A stretch of DNA of 64,000 bases. Source: CAYQLY01 sp964418605. GTDB taxonomy: Bacteria; Bacteroidota; Bacteroidia; Cytophagales; Cyclobacteriaceae. The position numbers and the translations under genes were made by a program. Below the pieces are notes generated by a model. That model was not told where the DNA came from. It ran no database searches and worked only from the letters and a program-made list of their open reading frames with translations. The DNA is taken from the NCBI GenBank assembly GCA_964418605.1, contig CAYQLY010000007.1, forward strand, positions 61,632 through 125,631. The letters are read 5' to 3'. Positions within the stretch are counted from its first letter, which is position 1. Every line of letters begins with the position of its first letter. Of this stretch, positions 15,216-24,009 are shown in pieces.

Positions 15216-16784
15216 ATGACAAAGCACAAGAAAATAATTTTGGTAATTATCACGACTCTTACAATCATTACGGGTTGCAATAGAAAGAATAAAAAAACTG
15301 AAGAAGAAGTAACTCCAAAAAATAATTCTGATAACGTAAGTTGTGATTCTGATGTAATAATCCCAGATATTTTGATAGTTTTAGGAGATCGCATTGATGA
15401 GTGTCAGTATAATTTTCCTCAAAAAGCATTAGAATATGCTGATAAAATAATTCTAGAATCTAAAAAAATAACTTATAAAAATGGTGAGTCATGGGGTTAT
15501 TATAAGAAAGGCTTTATATATGAAAAAATCTTAAAATTACACGATAGCGCTTTATTTAATTATTACAATTCTCTCCAACTTCGAAAAGAAACAAATAATC
15601 TTCAACGCATGGGTAATTCTTACTTAGGTATGGCTGATGCTTACTATAGCCTACAATTTCCAGATAAAGCCATTTTGTATTACGATTTACTTTTAGAAAA
15701 TACTAAACAATCAGGAGATAAAGCTAATGAAGCAGCAGCTTATCGTGGCTTGGGCTTAACCTATGATCGTTTAAAACAAGACTATGTCACAGCAGCATTG
15801 TATTTTACCCGCTCGCTTGAGATTCAGAAAGAGTTAAAGAATGATGAAAGGATAGCTGAGGCTTACCATAGCTTGGCTGGCACGTATTACATGAGAAAGG
15901 ATTTTAATCAAGCATCAACGCATTATTTAAAAGCTCTGGAATACCGTATTAAAACAGAAAATCAAAGCTTAGCCAATACCTATTTTGATTTGGGTCTTGT
16001 GTCTATGGATTTAAAAAACGACGCATCAGCCAAAGCTTACTTTGAAAAATCGCTTACTATAAGCGAGCGGATAGCTTATAAACACGTTATCATTAGCTCG
16101 CATGAGGGACTAGCTCTTATAGCCCAACTTCAAAAAAACTACCCTACTGCCATCCAAGAACTCAGTATAGCCCAGCAACTGGCAGAGCAAGATAAGAACA
16201 CACATCTGAACTTATTGATAGACATCACCGATACGTTTTCCAAACTTTATGAAGAGATGGGCGATAATGACAAAGCAATGGATTATGTTCATAAAAAAGA
16301 GGCCTGGGAAAGCACAGCTGCAACGGAGAAGAATAGAATTACGAAGCTATTAGAGAAACAACGTTTCGATACGGTCAAGTGGGAAGATACTGTAGAGAAA
16401 GGGAAAGAAGACAAAGGATTTTCGATATGGTGGTATATTCTGTCGGCTGTTGTTCTAGGTTTCGTTGCAGGTGTAAAGGGTAAGAAGATATACACCGGCA
16501 TACAAAATGCACTAAGCATGGTTCCACATCAAAAAAAGAGTAGTAAGAAGAGTATCATAGATCAAAAATTAGATAGGGTATTAGCAAGGGTAGTGGAGGT
16601 TATGGAAAATAAATCATCTTATAGTGATCTTATGCGTAAAGAAGCAGTGATGATTCATGCCAAGTTGAAAAAGATAGAAGAGTTTCAGCTTGCTAAAAAA
16701 AGTATACCAAAGCGAGAGCTGAATGAGCTTTGGGAGATGATCAAACACGCCAGATGGTTTTTGGGATTAGCTGAAGAGAAATAA
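15216..16784 (+). CDS. TPR-repeat lipoprotein with a C-terminal membrane helix
   Basis: 522 residues. The N-terminus is a lipoprotein signal (KKIILVIITTLTII, then TGC with Cys21). A chain of TPR repeats covers about residues 65-370, with the usual 34-residue periodicity: ALFNYYNSLQL, MGNSYLGMADAYYSL, AYRGLGLTYDRL, AYHSLAGTYYMRKDFNQAS, TYFDLGLVSMDL and SHEGLALIAQL. A hydrophobic helix near 405-425 (WWYILSAVVLGFVAGV) and a basic C-terminal coil of about 100 residues follow. The layout resembles the sensor part of Bacteroidota TPR histidine kinases, but there is no kinase domain. I infer a protein-protein scaffold. A lipid anchor plus an internal membrane helix is odd. The next gene is convergent, 8 bases away. 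Confidence 0.75.
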   Translation: MTKHKKIILVIITTLTIITGCNRKNKKTEEEVTPKNNSDNVSCDSDVIIPDILIVLGDRIDECQYNFPQKALEYADKIILESKKITYKNGESWGYYKKGFIYEKILKLHDSALFNYYNSLQLRKETNNLQRMGNSYLGMADAYYSLQFPDKAILYYDLLLENTKQSGDKANEAAAYRGLGLTYDRLKQDYVTAALYFTRSLEIQKELKNDERIAEAYHSLAGTYYMRKDFNQASTHYLKALEYRIKTENQSLANTYFDLGLVSMDLKNDASAKAYFEKSLTISERIAYKHVIISSHEGLALIAQLQKNYPTAIQELSIAQQLAEQDKNTHLNLLIDITDTFSKLYEEMGDNDKAMDYVHKKEAWESTAATEKNRITKLLEKQRFDTVKWEDTVEKGKEDKGFSIWWYILSAVVLGFVAGVKGKKIYTGIQNALSMVPHQKKSSKKSIIDQKLDRVLARVVEVMENKSSYSDLMRKEAVMIHAKLKKIEEFQLAKKSIPKRELNELWEMIKHARWFLGLAEEK

Positions 16785-16792
16785 TTTTTTCC

Positions 16793-17140
16793 TTATAAAG
16801 AAAGCTCTTTAATAGGATCCCAAAAGAACGAAGTGAAGTTAATAATTTGATCGCCTTTTATCTTAACACCTTCTTTTTTGAGTAATTGAGCCATCGTGGA
16901 TGGCGTTTTAAAATGAAACTTACCGGTTAATAGTCCTTTGCTGTTAACCACCCGATGAGCTGGTATCGTCGGATCACTATGTGCTTGATTCATAGCCCAA
17001 CCAACCATGCGAGCACTTTGTCTACTGCCTAAATAGGCAGCTATAGCACCATAGCTTGTCACACGGCCTTTTGGGATTAAACGCACCACATCATATACAT
17101 TCTCAAAAAAATTACTGTTGGTGAGTTTAGCGGCGGCCAT
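16793..17140 (-). CDS. Alkyltransferase-like protein (MGMT fold without active cysteine)
   Basis: 115 residues of the O6-alkylguanine-DNA alkyltransferase C-terminal domain: IPKGRVTSYGAIAAYLG (about 22-38), RMVGWAMNQ, then the active-site motif as PAHRVV at 60-65 where true MGMT has PCHRV. Ala61 replaces the acceptor cysteine, so it cannot take an alkyl group. Proteins of this kind (ATL, e.g. Thermus TTHA1564 also with Ala) bind O6-alkylguanine, flip it out and feed the lesion to nucleotide excision repair. It is a single gene convergent with the TPR lipoprotein and divergent from the cysteine desulfurase. Confidence 0.88.
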   Translation of the reverse strand: MAAAKLTNSNFFENVYDVVRLIPKGRVTSYGAIAAYLGSRQSARMVGWAMNQAHSDPTIPAHRVVNSKGLLTGKFHFKTPSTMAQLLKKEGVKIKGDQIINFTSFFWDPIKELSL

Positions 17141-17169
17141 CGACTGAAATCAAAAATACCGATTTTTGG

Positions 17170-17177
17170 TATCTTTG
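17170..17177 (+). promoter_or_regulatory. -7 promoter box for cysteine desulfurase
   Basis: TATCTTTG, a perfect TAnnTTTG, 20 bases before the ATG at 17198. No clear -33. Confidence 0.45.
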
Positions 17178-17197
17178 TATAACCATATCATCAGTTT

Positions 17198-18337
17198 ATG
17201 CGGGTTTATTTTGATAATGCGGCAACTACACCTTTGGATAAAGAAGTAGTAGAAGCGATGCTTCCATTCATGACGGAATTTTATGGCAATCCTTCTTCTA
17301 TTCATCATCATGGAAGAGAGGTAAAAGCAGCTATTGAAAAGGCTCGTAAAACAATTGCTGATATATTAAACGCTTCTCCCTCTGAGATTTTTTTTACATC
17401 CGGTGGAACAGAAGCAGATAATACTGCTATTCGCTGTTGTGTGGAAGCACATCGCATTAAGCATATTGTTACTTCTCCAATTGAACATCATGCTGTTTTG
17501 CATTGTATTGAAAGTATATCCCAGAAGAATGGAATCGAGGTGACGTATTTATCATTAGATGAAAAGGGCAATATTAGTCTTGATGCCTTAAAACAAATTC
17601 TTGAGAAAAAACCAAACACATTAGTTTCATTGATGCATGCTAATAACGAAATTGGAAATCTTCTTAATCTTGAAGAAGTGGGCAATATTTGCCATCACTA
17701 TAAGGCTTTTTTTCATTCTGACACTGTTCAGACTGTTGGGCATTATTGTCACAATTTATCCACCTTAGATATAGATTTTATAGTGGGATCCGCACATAAG
17801 TTTCATGGTCCTAAAGGTATAGGTTTTTTATATGTTCGCCAAGGTACAACACTTTGTCCATTAATTCATGGAGGTGCTCAAGAACGAAACATGCGTGGCG
17901 GGACAGAAAATGTATATGGTATTATCGGATTGGCCAAGGCGCTTGAAGTGGCTTATCGTGATAGAGATGAGCATGTTAATCACATTCAAAATTTAAAAAA
18001 AATGATGATCCAGAAACTTCAATCTATTGAGGGTGTAGGATTTAATGGAGAGTCAGCGAATTTAGAAAAAAGCTTATATACTGTACTCAATGTAAGCCTG
18101 CCTGAATCTGATGCAAATGATTTATTGTTGTTTAATCTGGATATTAAAAAAATATCAGCTTCAGCAGGAAGCGCATGCTCAAGTGGTTCATCAACTAAGT
18201 CTCATGTGTTGCAGGCTATTGAAAAGAACACACAAAAAGGTGCAGTGCGATTTTCTTTTAGTAAATACAACTCTATGGAAGAAGTTGAATATGTGGCACA
18301 GATAATTGCATCATTGTATACCAAGGCCACCGTCTAA
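17198..18337 (+). CDS. Cysteine desulfurase, NifS/IscS class
   Basis: 379 residues of the class V aminotransferase fold. It takes sulfur from L-cysteine with PLP, giving alanine and a persulfide for Fe-S clusters and tRNA thiolation. Seen: FDNAATTPLD, FYGNPSSIHHHGR, FTSGGTEADN, the PLP-binding His (IEHHAVL), DTVQTVGH, the Schiff-base lysine in GSAHKFHGPKG (about 200), HGGAQERNMRGGTEN, and the persulfide loop SAGSACSSGS (Cys near 327). The loop length fits the IscS/NifS group, not SufS. No iscU or iscA is adjacent; an A-type carrier gene occurs separately at 59315. Confidence 0.94.
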   Translation: MRVYFDNAATTPLDKEVVEAMLPFMTEFYGNPSSIHHHGREVKAAIEKARKTIADILNASPSEIFFTSGGTEADNTAIRCCVEAHRIKHIVTSPIEHHAVLHCIESISQKNGIEVTYLSLDEKGNISLDALKQILEKKPNTLVSLMHANNEIGNLLNLEEVGNICHHYKAFFHSDTVQTVGHYCHNLSTLDIDFIVGSAHKFHGPKGIGFLYVRQGTTLCPLIHGGAQERNMRGGTENVYGIIGLAKALEVAYRDRDEHVNHIQNLKKMMIQKLQSIEGVGFNGESANLEKSLYTVLNVSLPESDANDLLLFNLDIKKISASAGSACSSGSSTKSHVLQAIEKNTQKGAVRFSFSKYNSMEEVEYVAQIIASLYTKATV

Positions 18338-18360
18338 TTTTTTTAACTTATCCTTATTTT

Positions 18361-19845
18361 ATGATCTCTTCTATTTCGTTTTTCCGACATCTATCTATTT
18401 TCTTTTTTATATATTTTTCATTTTCCTTTCTTTCTTCGGCACAGCCTTCTTGGAAACAAGGTGTTCATTATGAAATTTTTGTTCATTCATTTTGTGATAG
18501 CAATAAAGATGGAATAGGTGATATTCGTGGAATTACGTCAAAGCTGGATTATTTACATGATTTAGGTATTCAAGCTATCTGGTTAACTCCTATTCATCCT
18601 TCTCCAAGTTATCATAAATACGATGTGATGGATTATTACAAAATAGACTCAGTTTACGGTACGATGGCTGATTTTAGGTCTCTCATCAAACAAGCTCATC
18701 AACGACATATTCGTGTTGTCATGGATTTGGTTATTAATCATACAAGCAAACAACACGATTGGTTTCAATCCGCTTTAGAAGATTCAACAAGTCAATATAA
18801 AGACTATTATGTATGGACATCTTCTCCTGATTCGATTAGACATTGGTATAAAACAGGAACACAAAGCTATTATGCTTTCTTTTGGAGTAAAATGCCTGAT
18901 TTAAACATGGATAACCCACTGCTTCGAGAAGAAATTTGCCGTATTGGTCGTTTTTGGTTACAAGATATAGGTGTAGATGGATTCCGATTGGATGCAGCTA
19001 TGCATATTTATCCGCGTCAGGAGACTGTCAAAAATTATGATTGGTGGGCTTATTTTTATAAGGAGATGAAAAAAGTGAAACCGGATATTTATCTGGTTGG
19101 TGAAGTGTGGGATAAAGCAACAGTCGTAGCTCCTTATTTTAAGAGCATTTTTGCTAATTTTAATTTTGATCTCGCTCAACGTCTCATACAAATTCTTCAG
19201 CAAGAAAAAGATTCACTTTTGGTGGATGATTTGATTAAAGCTAGGCTATTATTTTTTTCTATAAATCCGGACTTTATAGATGCGACCTTTCTGAGTAATC
19301 ATGATCAAAATAGAATATCAAGTGAATTGGAGGGAAATAAGTCTAAAGTAAAATTGGCAGCTTCTATTCTTTTTACACTTCCGGGAACACCTTATGTGTA
19401 TTATGGAGAAGAAATAGGCATGTTAGGTAAAAAACCAGATGAACATATTCGAGAGCCTTTTTTATGGGAAGAAAAAAATAAAAATACGATAAGTTGGATA
19501 AAGCCACTTTATAGTGATTCGGTTCAGCCGTTATCTGCTCAATGGAAGGATAAAACCTCTATTGTTCAACATTATAAGAAATTAATTCATTGGAGAAATA
19601 AGTATGAGGTATTATCACTTGGTGGTATAGAAAAAATAACTTATTCAGATCGCTCTATTTTAGCTTTTTACCGCGTGTGGAAAAACACAAAATGGATTGT
19701 TATACATAATCTTTCTTCAAAAGAACGCTCATTTTTTATACAAGATTCATTTATTTCTAAAATAAATTTTAAGACTCACTCATCGAGCCAAATCACTAAC
19801 AGGTATTGTAGTCTTCCGCCTTATTCGACAGTCATTTTAGAATAG
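18361..19845 (+). CDS. GH13 alpha-amylase family glycoside hydrolase, exported
   Basis: 494 residues. The N-terminus is a long hydrophobic signal ending near FLSSAQP. The TIM barrel has the four conserved GH13 regions: VVMDLVINHTS, GVDGFRLDAA with the nucleophile Asp (about 208), YLVGEVWD with the acid/base Glu (about 247), and FLSNHDQNR with the third Asp (about 313). YYGEEIGM follows at the barrel end, then a beta domain. It cleaves or transfers alpha-glucosyl bonds; the exact specificity (amylase, oligo-1,6-glucosidase, or trehalose-related) is not readable. It starts 24 bases after the desulfurase, and fmt starts 30 bases after its stop. Confidence 0.92.
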   Translation: MISSISFFRHLSIFFFIYFSFSFLSSAQPSWKQGVHYEIFVHSFCDSNKDGIGDIRGITSKLDYLHDLGIQAIWLTPIHPSPSYHKYDVMDYYKIDSVYGTMADFRSLIKQAHQRHIRVVMDLVINHTSKQHDWFQSALEDSTSQYKDYYVWTSSPDSIRHWYKTGTQSYYAFFWSKMPDLNMDNPLLREEICRIGRFWLQDIGVDGFRLDAAMHIYPRQETVKNYDWWAYFYKEMKKVKPDIYLVGEVWDKATVVAPYFKSIFANFNFDLAQRLIQILQQEKDSLLVDDLIKARLLFFSINPDFIDATFLSNHDQNRISSELEGNKSKVKLAASILFTLPGTPYVYYGEEIGMLGKKPDEHIREPFLWEEKNKNTISWIKPLYSDSVQPLSAQWKDKTSIVQHYKKLIHWRNKYEVLSLGGIEKITYSDRSILAFYRVWKNTKWIVIHNLSSKERSFFIQDSFISKINFKTHSSSQITNRYCSLPPYSTVILE

Positions 19846-19874
19846 TTATATTTAGAAAAAAATCAGATACGTGA

Positions 19875-20801
19875 GTGAAAAAGCTACGGATTGTTTTTAT
19901 GGGAACGCCGGAGTTTGCGGTTCCTAGTTTAGAGATTCTTTTACATCATCATTATGATGTTGTTGGTGTTATTACAGCTCCCGATAAATTGATGGGGAGA
20001 GGATTGAAAATGGGTATTTCGCCAGTTAAAGCAGTAGCATTAAAACATAACTTAGTAGTGATGCAGCCGACGAATTTGAAAGATCCTGTTTTCTTAGATC
20101 AGCTAAGATCATTGAATGCTAATATACAAGTTGTTGTCGCTTTTCGGATGTTGCCCGAAGTGATTTGGGCTATGCCCGAGTACGGTACATTTAATTTGCA
20201 TGCTTCTTTACTTCCTAATTATCGTGGTGCAGCGCCTATTAATTGGGCTATTATTCATGGGGAAGAACAAACAGGAGTGACTACTTTTTTTCTAGAAAAA
20301 GAAATTGATACAGGTCATATTATTTTTCAAGAGAAAGAAATTATTAATCCAGAAGATAATGCAGGAACGCTTTATCATCGTTTAATGGAAAAAGGTGCAC
20401 AATTAGTATTAAAAACGGTCCAGGCTATAGCCGAAGGAAATGGTGTTGGGGTGCCACAACCTTCTTCCAATGATCTGAAAATCGCACCTAAATTGTTTCG
20501 TGAAACGTGTCAAATTAATTGGAATCAACCTGTTAGAAAAGTTCATGATTTTGTACGTGGATTAGCGCCTTATCCGGCTGCTTGGTTTTTACTGCAAGGG
20601 AAAAATTGCAAAGTATATAAAACACATATAGTAAATGACGCTATCCCGCTTGATGTGGTTCAGGTTGGAGATTATAAAACAGACCATGAAAATTATGTAT
20701 ACATAAAATGCCAAGATGGGTATATTGCTCTTGAGGAAGTTCAACTCGAAGGCAAAAAGCGATTACCTGTTCGTGAGTTTTTAAGAGGGTATAAACTATA
20801 G
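19875..20801 (+). CDS. fmt: Methionyl-tRNA formyltransferase
   Basis: 308 residues. It formylates initiator Met-tRNA with 10-formyl-THF. Seen: IVFMGTPEFAVPSLEIL at the N-terminus, VVITAPDK-type loop (GVITAPDKLMGRG), the catalytic region FNLHASLLPNYRGAAPINWAI (Asn/His/Asp of the formyl site), and a C-terminal OB-like domain from about 210 (PWNQPVRKVHDFVRGLAPYPAAW-like). The start is GTG at 19875, which gives the family N-terminus MKKLRIVFMGTPEF; no ATG fits. It is followed by folA with a 13-base gap, a sensible pairing since both use folates. Confidence 0.97.
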   Translation: MKKLRIVFMGTPEFAVPSLEILLHHHYDVVGVITAPDKLMGRGLKMGISPVKAVALKHNLVVMQPTNLKDPVFLDQLRSLNANIQVVVAFRMLPEVIWAMPEYGTFNLHASLLPNYRGAAPINWAIIHGEEQTGVTTFFLEKEIDTGHIIFQEKEIINPEDNAGTLYHRLMEKGAQLVLKTVQAIAEGNGVGVPQPSSNDLKIAPKLFRETCQINWNQPVRKVHDFVRGLAPYPAAWFLLQGKNCKVYKTHIVNDAIPLDVVQVGDYKTDHENYVYIKCQDGYIALEEVQLEGKKRLPVREFLRGYKL

Positions 20802-20814
20802 CTAAATTTAAAAT

Positions 20815-21312
20815 ATGACTATAAGCATCATTGTTGCACAATCTTTAAATCATGTTATTGGCAAAAACAATCAACTTCCTTGGCATTTGGCTGATGACTT
20901 AAAATTTTTTAAAAGCATGACTCTTGGCCATATCGTCATCATGGGTAGAAAAACATTTGAGTCTATGGGAAAAATTCTTCCACAACGCACAAATGTAATT
21001 ATAACGCGATCACCATCCTATACCGTTGATGGCGGCATCGTTGTTCACTCGCTGGATGAAGCTATTTCTTTTGCTGAGTCACAACACCAAGATATGATTT
21101 TTGTTATTGGCGGTGCTGAAATCTTTCAACAAGCTCTTCCTTTAGCATCTAAACTTTATATGACAGAAGTTCAAGCCACTATAGATGGAGATACTTTCTT
21201 TCCTACATTAAACTCTGCATATTGGAAAGAAATAAAAAGAGATTTTTTCTCTGCCAATGAAAAAAATGATTATGATTTTTTTATTATCGAATTTGAAAAA
21301 ATTAATTCATGA
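20815..21312 (+). CDS. folA: Dihydrofolate reductase
   Basis: 165 residues, typical. NADPH-dependent reduction of dihydrofolate. Seen: IVAQSLNHVIGKNNQLPWHLADDLKFF (with the Asp27-type acid), HIVIMGRKTFESMG, NVIITRS, FVIGGAEIFQQAL and the conserved C-terminal strand. It sits directly behind fmt, so folate pool and formylation are likely coexpressed. The 3' end overlaps the convergent deacetylase by a few bases. Confidence 0.96.
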   Translation: MTISIIVAQSLNHVIGKNNQLPWHLADDLKFFKSMTLGHIVIMGRKTFESMGKILPQRTNVIITRSPSYTVDGGIVVHSLDEAISFAESQHQDMIFVIGGAEIFQQALPLASKLYMTEVQATIDGDTFFPTLNSAYWKEIKRDFFSANEKNDYDFFIIEFEKINS

Positions 21313-22086
21313 TTTTTTTTGTTCGAGATAAAACTCATAATAGGTTTTAAATGATGTTTTTCTTTTTTTTAACCAATACAGATAGGTAACTAATCGTTTG
21401 CTTAGCTTTTCGCCTGCTAGTCGTTTCACATAGATTGGAAGCTTGTAATTCTTTAAATCAGAAAATTCCCAAGGATGAAAATAAAGTGTAATATAGTGAT
21501 CGGTTTTTAAATTTCTAATTGTAAGCCATTTGAAGAACCACAATGGAATCATTTTAAAACTAATCCAAAAAAGAGGGAAGCGAATAATAGGGGTTACAGA
21601 GGTTGGAATAATGTAAATTTCATCAATAAAATGAATGGTTCGTTTGGAAGAAAAATTATTATACCTGCCTGGCATATACGTAGGATTAATGGAGCTGTCA
21701 TAACTATATCCTGCTTCTCGAATTAAATTTGAAGGCAACGTTTTTAATCGAGGCATTCTAAAACCATATATGGGTTTTCCTATAATAGATTCTATTGTTT
21801 CTTTTGATTTTTTAAGATGATCGGGCTCAAATGATGAATGATAAAATCCATGAGAAGCTATTTCATGGCGTTTAGAAATAGACTGAATAAGCTGGGGGTA
21901 CCTCAAGGCAAATTGTGCTGTCACAAAAAAAGTAGCACACAATTCTAATTGATCTAAGATTTTAATAACCCTTATTAAGCCTTGATGAGATATAGTATAT
22001 TGATCATTTTCTTCAATTGCTTGATTGTACTCCAGTGGAATATCAAACTCTTCCACATCAAAGCTTAATAAAACGGAATCATTCAT
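21307..22086 (-). CDS. Polysaccharide deacetylase (NodB-like)
   Basis: 259 residues of the carbohydrate esterase 4 fold. Seen: catalytic Asp pair region LLSFDVEEFDIP at the N-terminus, TFFVTAQFA, metal-binding HEIASHGFYHSSFEPDH (SHGxxH), FRMPR, and the C-terminal strand YFHPWEF. This matches the branch with FDVEEF and YFHPWE used by deacetylases in capsule or O-antigen loci. No signal peptide is visible, so it may act in the cytoplasm on polysaccharide intermediates. It is not in an obvious polysaccharide locus here. Its 3' end touches folA (convergent). Confidence 0.88.
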   Translation of the reverse strand: MNDSVLLSFDVEEFDIPLEYNQAIEENDQYTISHQGLIRVIKILDQLELCATFFVTAQFALRYPQLIQSISKRHEIASHGFYHSSFEPDHLKKSKETIESIIGKPIYGFRMPRLKTLPSNLIREAGYSYDSSINPTYMPGRYNNFSSKRTIHFIDEIYIIPTSVTPIIRFPLFWISFKMIPLWFFKWLTIRNLKTDHYITLYFHPWEFSDLKNYKLPIYVKRLAGEKLSKRLVTYLYWLKKRKTSFKTYYEFYLEQKKS

Positions 22087-22102
22087 AGTCTGGATAAAAA
22101 AA

Positions 22103-22125
22103 TAGCCTTGATTAAAACAAGGCTA
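22103..22125 (-). terminator. Terminator downstream of sod
   Basis: TAGCCTTG, a 7-base loop and CAAGGCTA give a perfect 8-bp stem. On the minus strand it is followed by a T tract. It lies 25 bases past the sod stop and just before the deacetylase start. Confidence 0.75.
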
Positions 22126-22149
22126 AATTTATAATTTATATTTTTTAGT

Positions 22150-22758
22150 TTATAAAGCTGCTTCGAATCGTTTAGATACAAGTTCCCAATGGATGATATT
22201 CCAAAATGCGCTAATATAATCTGGTCGGCGATTTTGATATTTTAAGTAATAAGCATGTTCCCATACATCTAAACCAAGCACAGGAATTCCTTTAACTTCT
22301 GCTATATCCATCAATGGATTATCTTGGTTAGGTGTTGATGCGATCTGCAATTCTTTAGATCCATCAACGAGTAGCCATGCCCATCCTGAACCAAATCGAC
22401 CAGTTCCTGCTTTTGCAAATTCTTCTTTAAACTTTTCGAATGAACCAAATTTTTTATCAATAGCTTCTGCTAGCTTGCCTTGGGGTTTCCCTGGGCTTTT
22501 TGGTGATAGAGATTCCCAAAAAAATGTATGATTATAATGACCTCCTCCATTATTACGAACAACAACCGGATATTTGCTTATCGTCTTACAAATTTCTTCG
22601 ATTGATTTTTTTTCTAAATCAGTTCCACCTATAGCGGCATTTAGATTATTAACGTAAGCAGCATGGTGTTTTCCATGATGAATTTCCATCGTCATTTTAT
22701 CAATGTGTGGTTCCAGTGCATCAACTGCATAGGGTAGAGAAGGTAAAACAAAAGCCAT
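22150..22758 (-). CDS. Superoxide dismutase, Mn/Fe type (Mn-like)
   Basis: 202 residues. Converts superoxide to oxygen and peroxide in the cytoplasm. Metal ligands: His27 (EIHHGKHH), His77 (GGGHYNHTFFW), Asp164 and His168 (DVWEHAYYLKYQ). Residues that separate Mn from Fe enzymes point to Mn: GGGHYNH instead of the AAQVWNH seen in FeSOD, and Gln145 in TPNQDNP, the Gln-in-C-terminal-half pattern of MnSOD. Cambialistic use cannot be excluded. It is a single gene with a terminator behind it. Confidence 0.96.
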   Translation of the reverse strand: MAFVLPSLPYAVDALEPHIDKMTMEIHHGKHHAAYVNNLNAAIGGTDLEKKSIEEICKTISKYPVVVRNNGGGHYNHTFFWESLSPKSPGKPQGKLAEAIDKKFGSFEKFKEEFAKAGTGRFGSGWAWLLVDGSKELQIASTPNQDNPLMDIAEVKGIPVLGLDVWEHAYYLKYQNRRPDYISAFWNIIHWELVSKRFEAAL

Positions 22759-22870
22759 AATTTTAATAAGTTATAAGTGCTAAATTACAATAGATTCAAG
22801 AATATACCAAGTATATTGATCTTTAATTATGTAATGTAAAAAATTTATTTCATAAAAGCCGATGCTATTT

Positions 22871-23317
22871 TTATTTTCTGATTTTCTTAAAAAAATTGGT
22901 AATCAAGTGTTGGCAGGGTTCTTGATAAACATTTTTCACCACTACTGTTTTGGCATGAAGCGCAGAAGGATACAATATGCTATATCCTCGTTGAGGATCA
23001 CCAGCCCCAATGACTAACTTGCCGAGTTGCGTCCATGAACAAGCACTGGCACACATGAGACAAGGTTCTAAAGTGACATATAATGTACACTGGTCTAAGT
23101 ATTTTGACCCAAGATAATGTTCTGCTGCAGTGATGGCCAACATTTCAGCGTGTGCAGTCGCATCATGTAGCCGTTCTACTTGGTTATAGGCTTTAGCAAT
23201 AAGTTGATTTTGAATAGTGATAACGCAACCAATTGGTACTTCGCCTTCTTTTTCAGCTTTCTCAGCTTGCTTATAGGCCTCTTTCATGAAGTGATCATCA
23301 GTAAACACCATCATCAT
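22871..23317 (-). CDS. tadA: tRNA(adenine-34) deaminase TadA
   Basis: 148 residues. Converts A34 to inosine in tRNA-Arg(ACG), which allows reading of CGU, CGC and CGA. Seen: HAEMLAI with His56 and Glu58, and PCLMCA with Cys86 and Cys89, the zinc site of cytidine/deoxycytidylate-type deaminases; also EVPIGCVI and CNQVE-like KAYNQVERLHD. The first ATG (23317) overlaps the stop of the upstream gene as ATGA, so translation is likely coupled; ATGs at 23314 and 23311 would also do. Some Bacteroidota call such proteins nucleoside deaminases; the tRNA role is the likely one. Confidence 0.92.
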   Translation of the reverse strand: MMMVFTDDHFMKEAYKQAEKAEKEGEVPIGCVITIQNQLIAKAYNQVERLHDATAHAEMLAITAAEHYLGSKYLDQCTLYVTLEPCLMCASACSWTQLGKLVIGAGDPQRGYSILYPSALHAKTVVVKNVYQEPCQHLITNFFKKIRK

Positions 23318-23868
23318 TTAATTCGAATTGACCCCATCATGCTTTTGGTAACGGACTGCCAGTTGGCTTTATAAGATTCTGGACAGGTGAAGTTAAAAAT
23401 CACTAAACTTTCTTTGACTAAAGTATACTGAATATAGGAGTAATTTTTTAATGATGTTTTATAAGTTGATTTTTTTTCTGGTTTGAGTTCTGATACAAAT
23501 TCAAACACAATAAAGTCTCGTTTTCGAATAGGTGTTATTTTTTCTTGCAAAAATTCAACTTGATCAAATAATGACATGATCGTTGACTTGTACATGTCTT
23601 TTAATACTACTACGTCTGATCCAACCCATTGATTAGCTGATATGCTGATAGAAAATTTAACCTTACCATCTTCATTTATATACGCAGCTAATGGTTTTTG
23701 AGAGGACGGGAAGTGTGTTTGCAGCTCATTATCCGGTACAGGTGTTAAATTTTCTGAAAGCTGAAGGCTTACTCTATCATTGATTTTTGTACTAACCAAT
23801 TTTTGAGTAAAGCCAGTTTGAATAAAACCAATAACTATTGTAAGAATAACTATTCCTGATTTTTTCAT
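23314..23868 (-). CDS. Secreted protein of unknown function (PsbP/DUF1795-like look)
   Basis: 184 residues with a clear signal peptide (MKKSGIVILTIVIGFIQTG, cleavage near FTQ). The mature part alternates strands and one helix: VSLQLSENLTPVPDNEL, KVKFSISISANQWVG, KDMYKSTIMSLFDQV, YIQYTLVKESLVIFNFTCP, then ANWQSVTKSMMGSIRI. This is the general look of PsbP or DUF1795 folds, but no specific family is recognised. It is the first gene of the pair with tadA, overlapping by 4 bases. Confidence 0.6.
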   Translation of the reverse strand: MKKSGIVILTIVIGFIQTGFTQKLVSTKINDRVSLQLSENLTPVPDNELQTHFPSSQKPLAAYINEDGKVKFSISISANQWVGSDVVVLKDMYKSTIMSLFDQVEFLQEKITPIRKRDFIVFEFVSELKPEKKSTYKTSLKNYSYIQYTLVKESLVIFNFTCPESYKANWQSVTKSMMGSIRIK

Positions 23869-23966
23869 ATAATAGATAATATATGGTATTGTAGAATCAA
23901 CTAATCAAATCTACTAAGAATTAGAGTAATATGGCTTAATTCCTAACCCTTTGCCGAAAAATAGGT

Positions 23967-23974
23967 TAATTTTG
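23967..23974 (+). promoter_or_regulatory. -7 promoter box for der
   Basis: TAATTTTG matches TAnnTTTG, 36 bases upstream of the der ATG. A TTG lies 13 bases before it, too near to be a standard -33. Confidence 0.4.
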
Positions 23975-24009
23975 CATTTCTATTTTATTTTAGACCAAAG
24001 TAATGTGTT

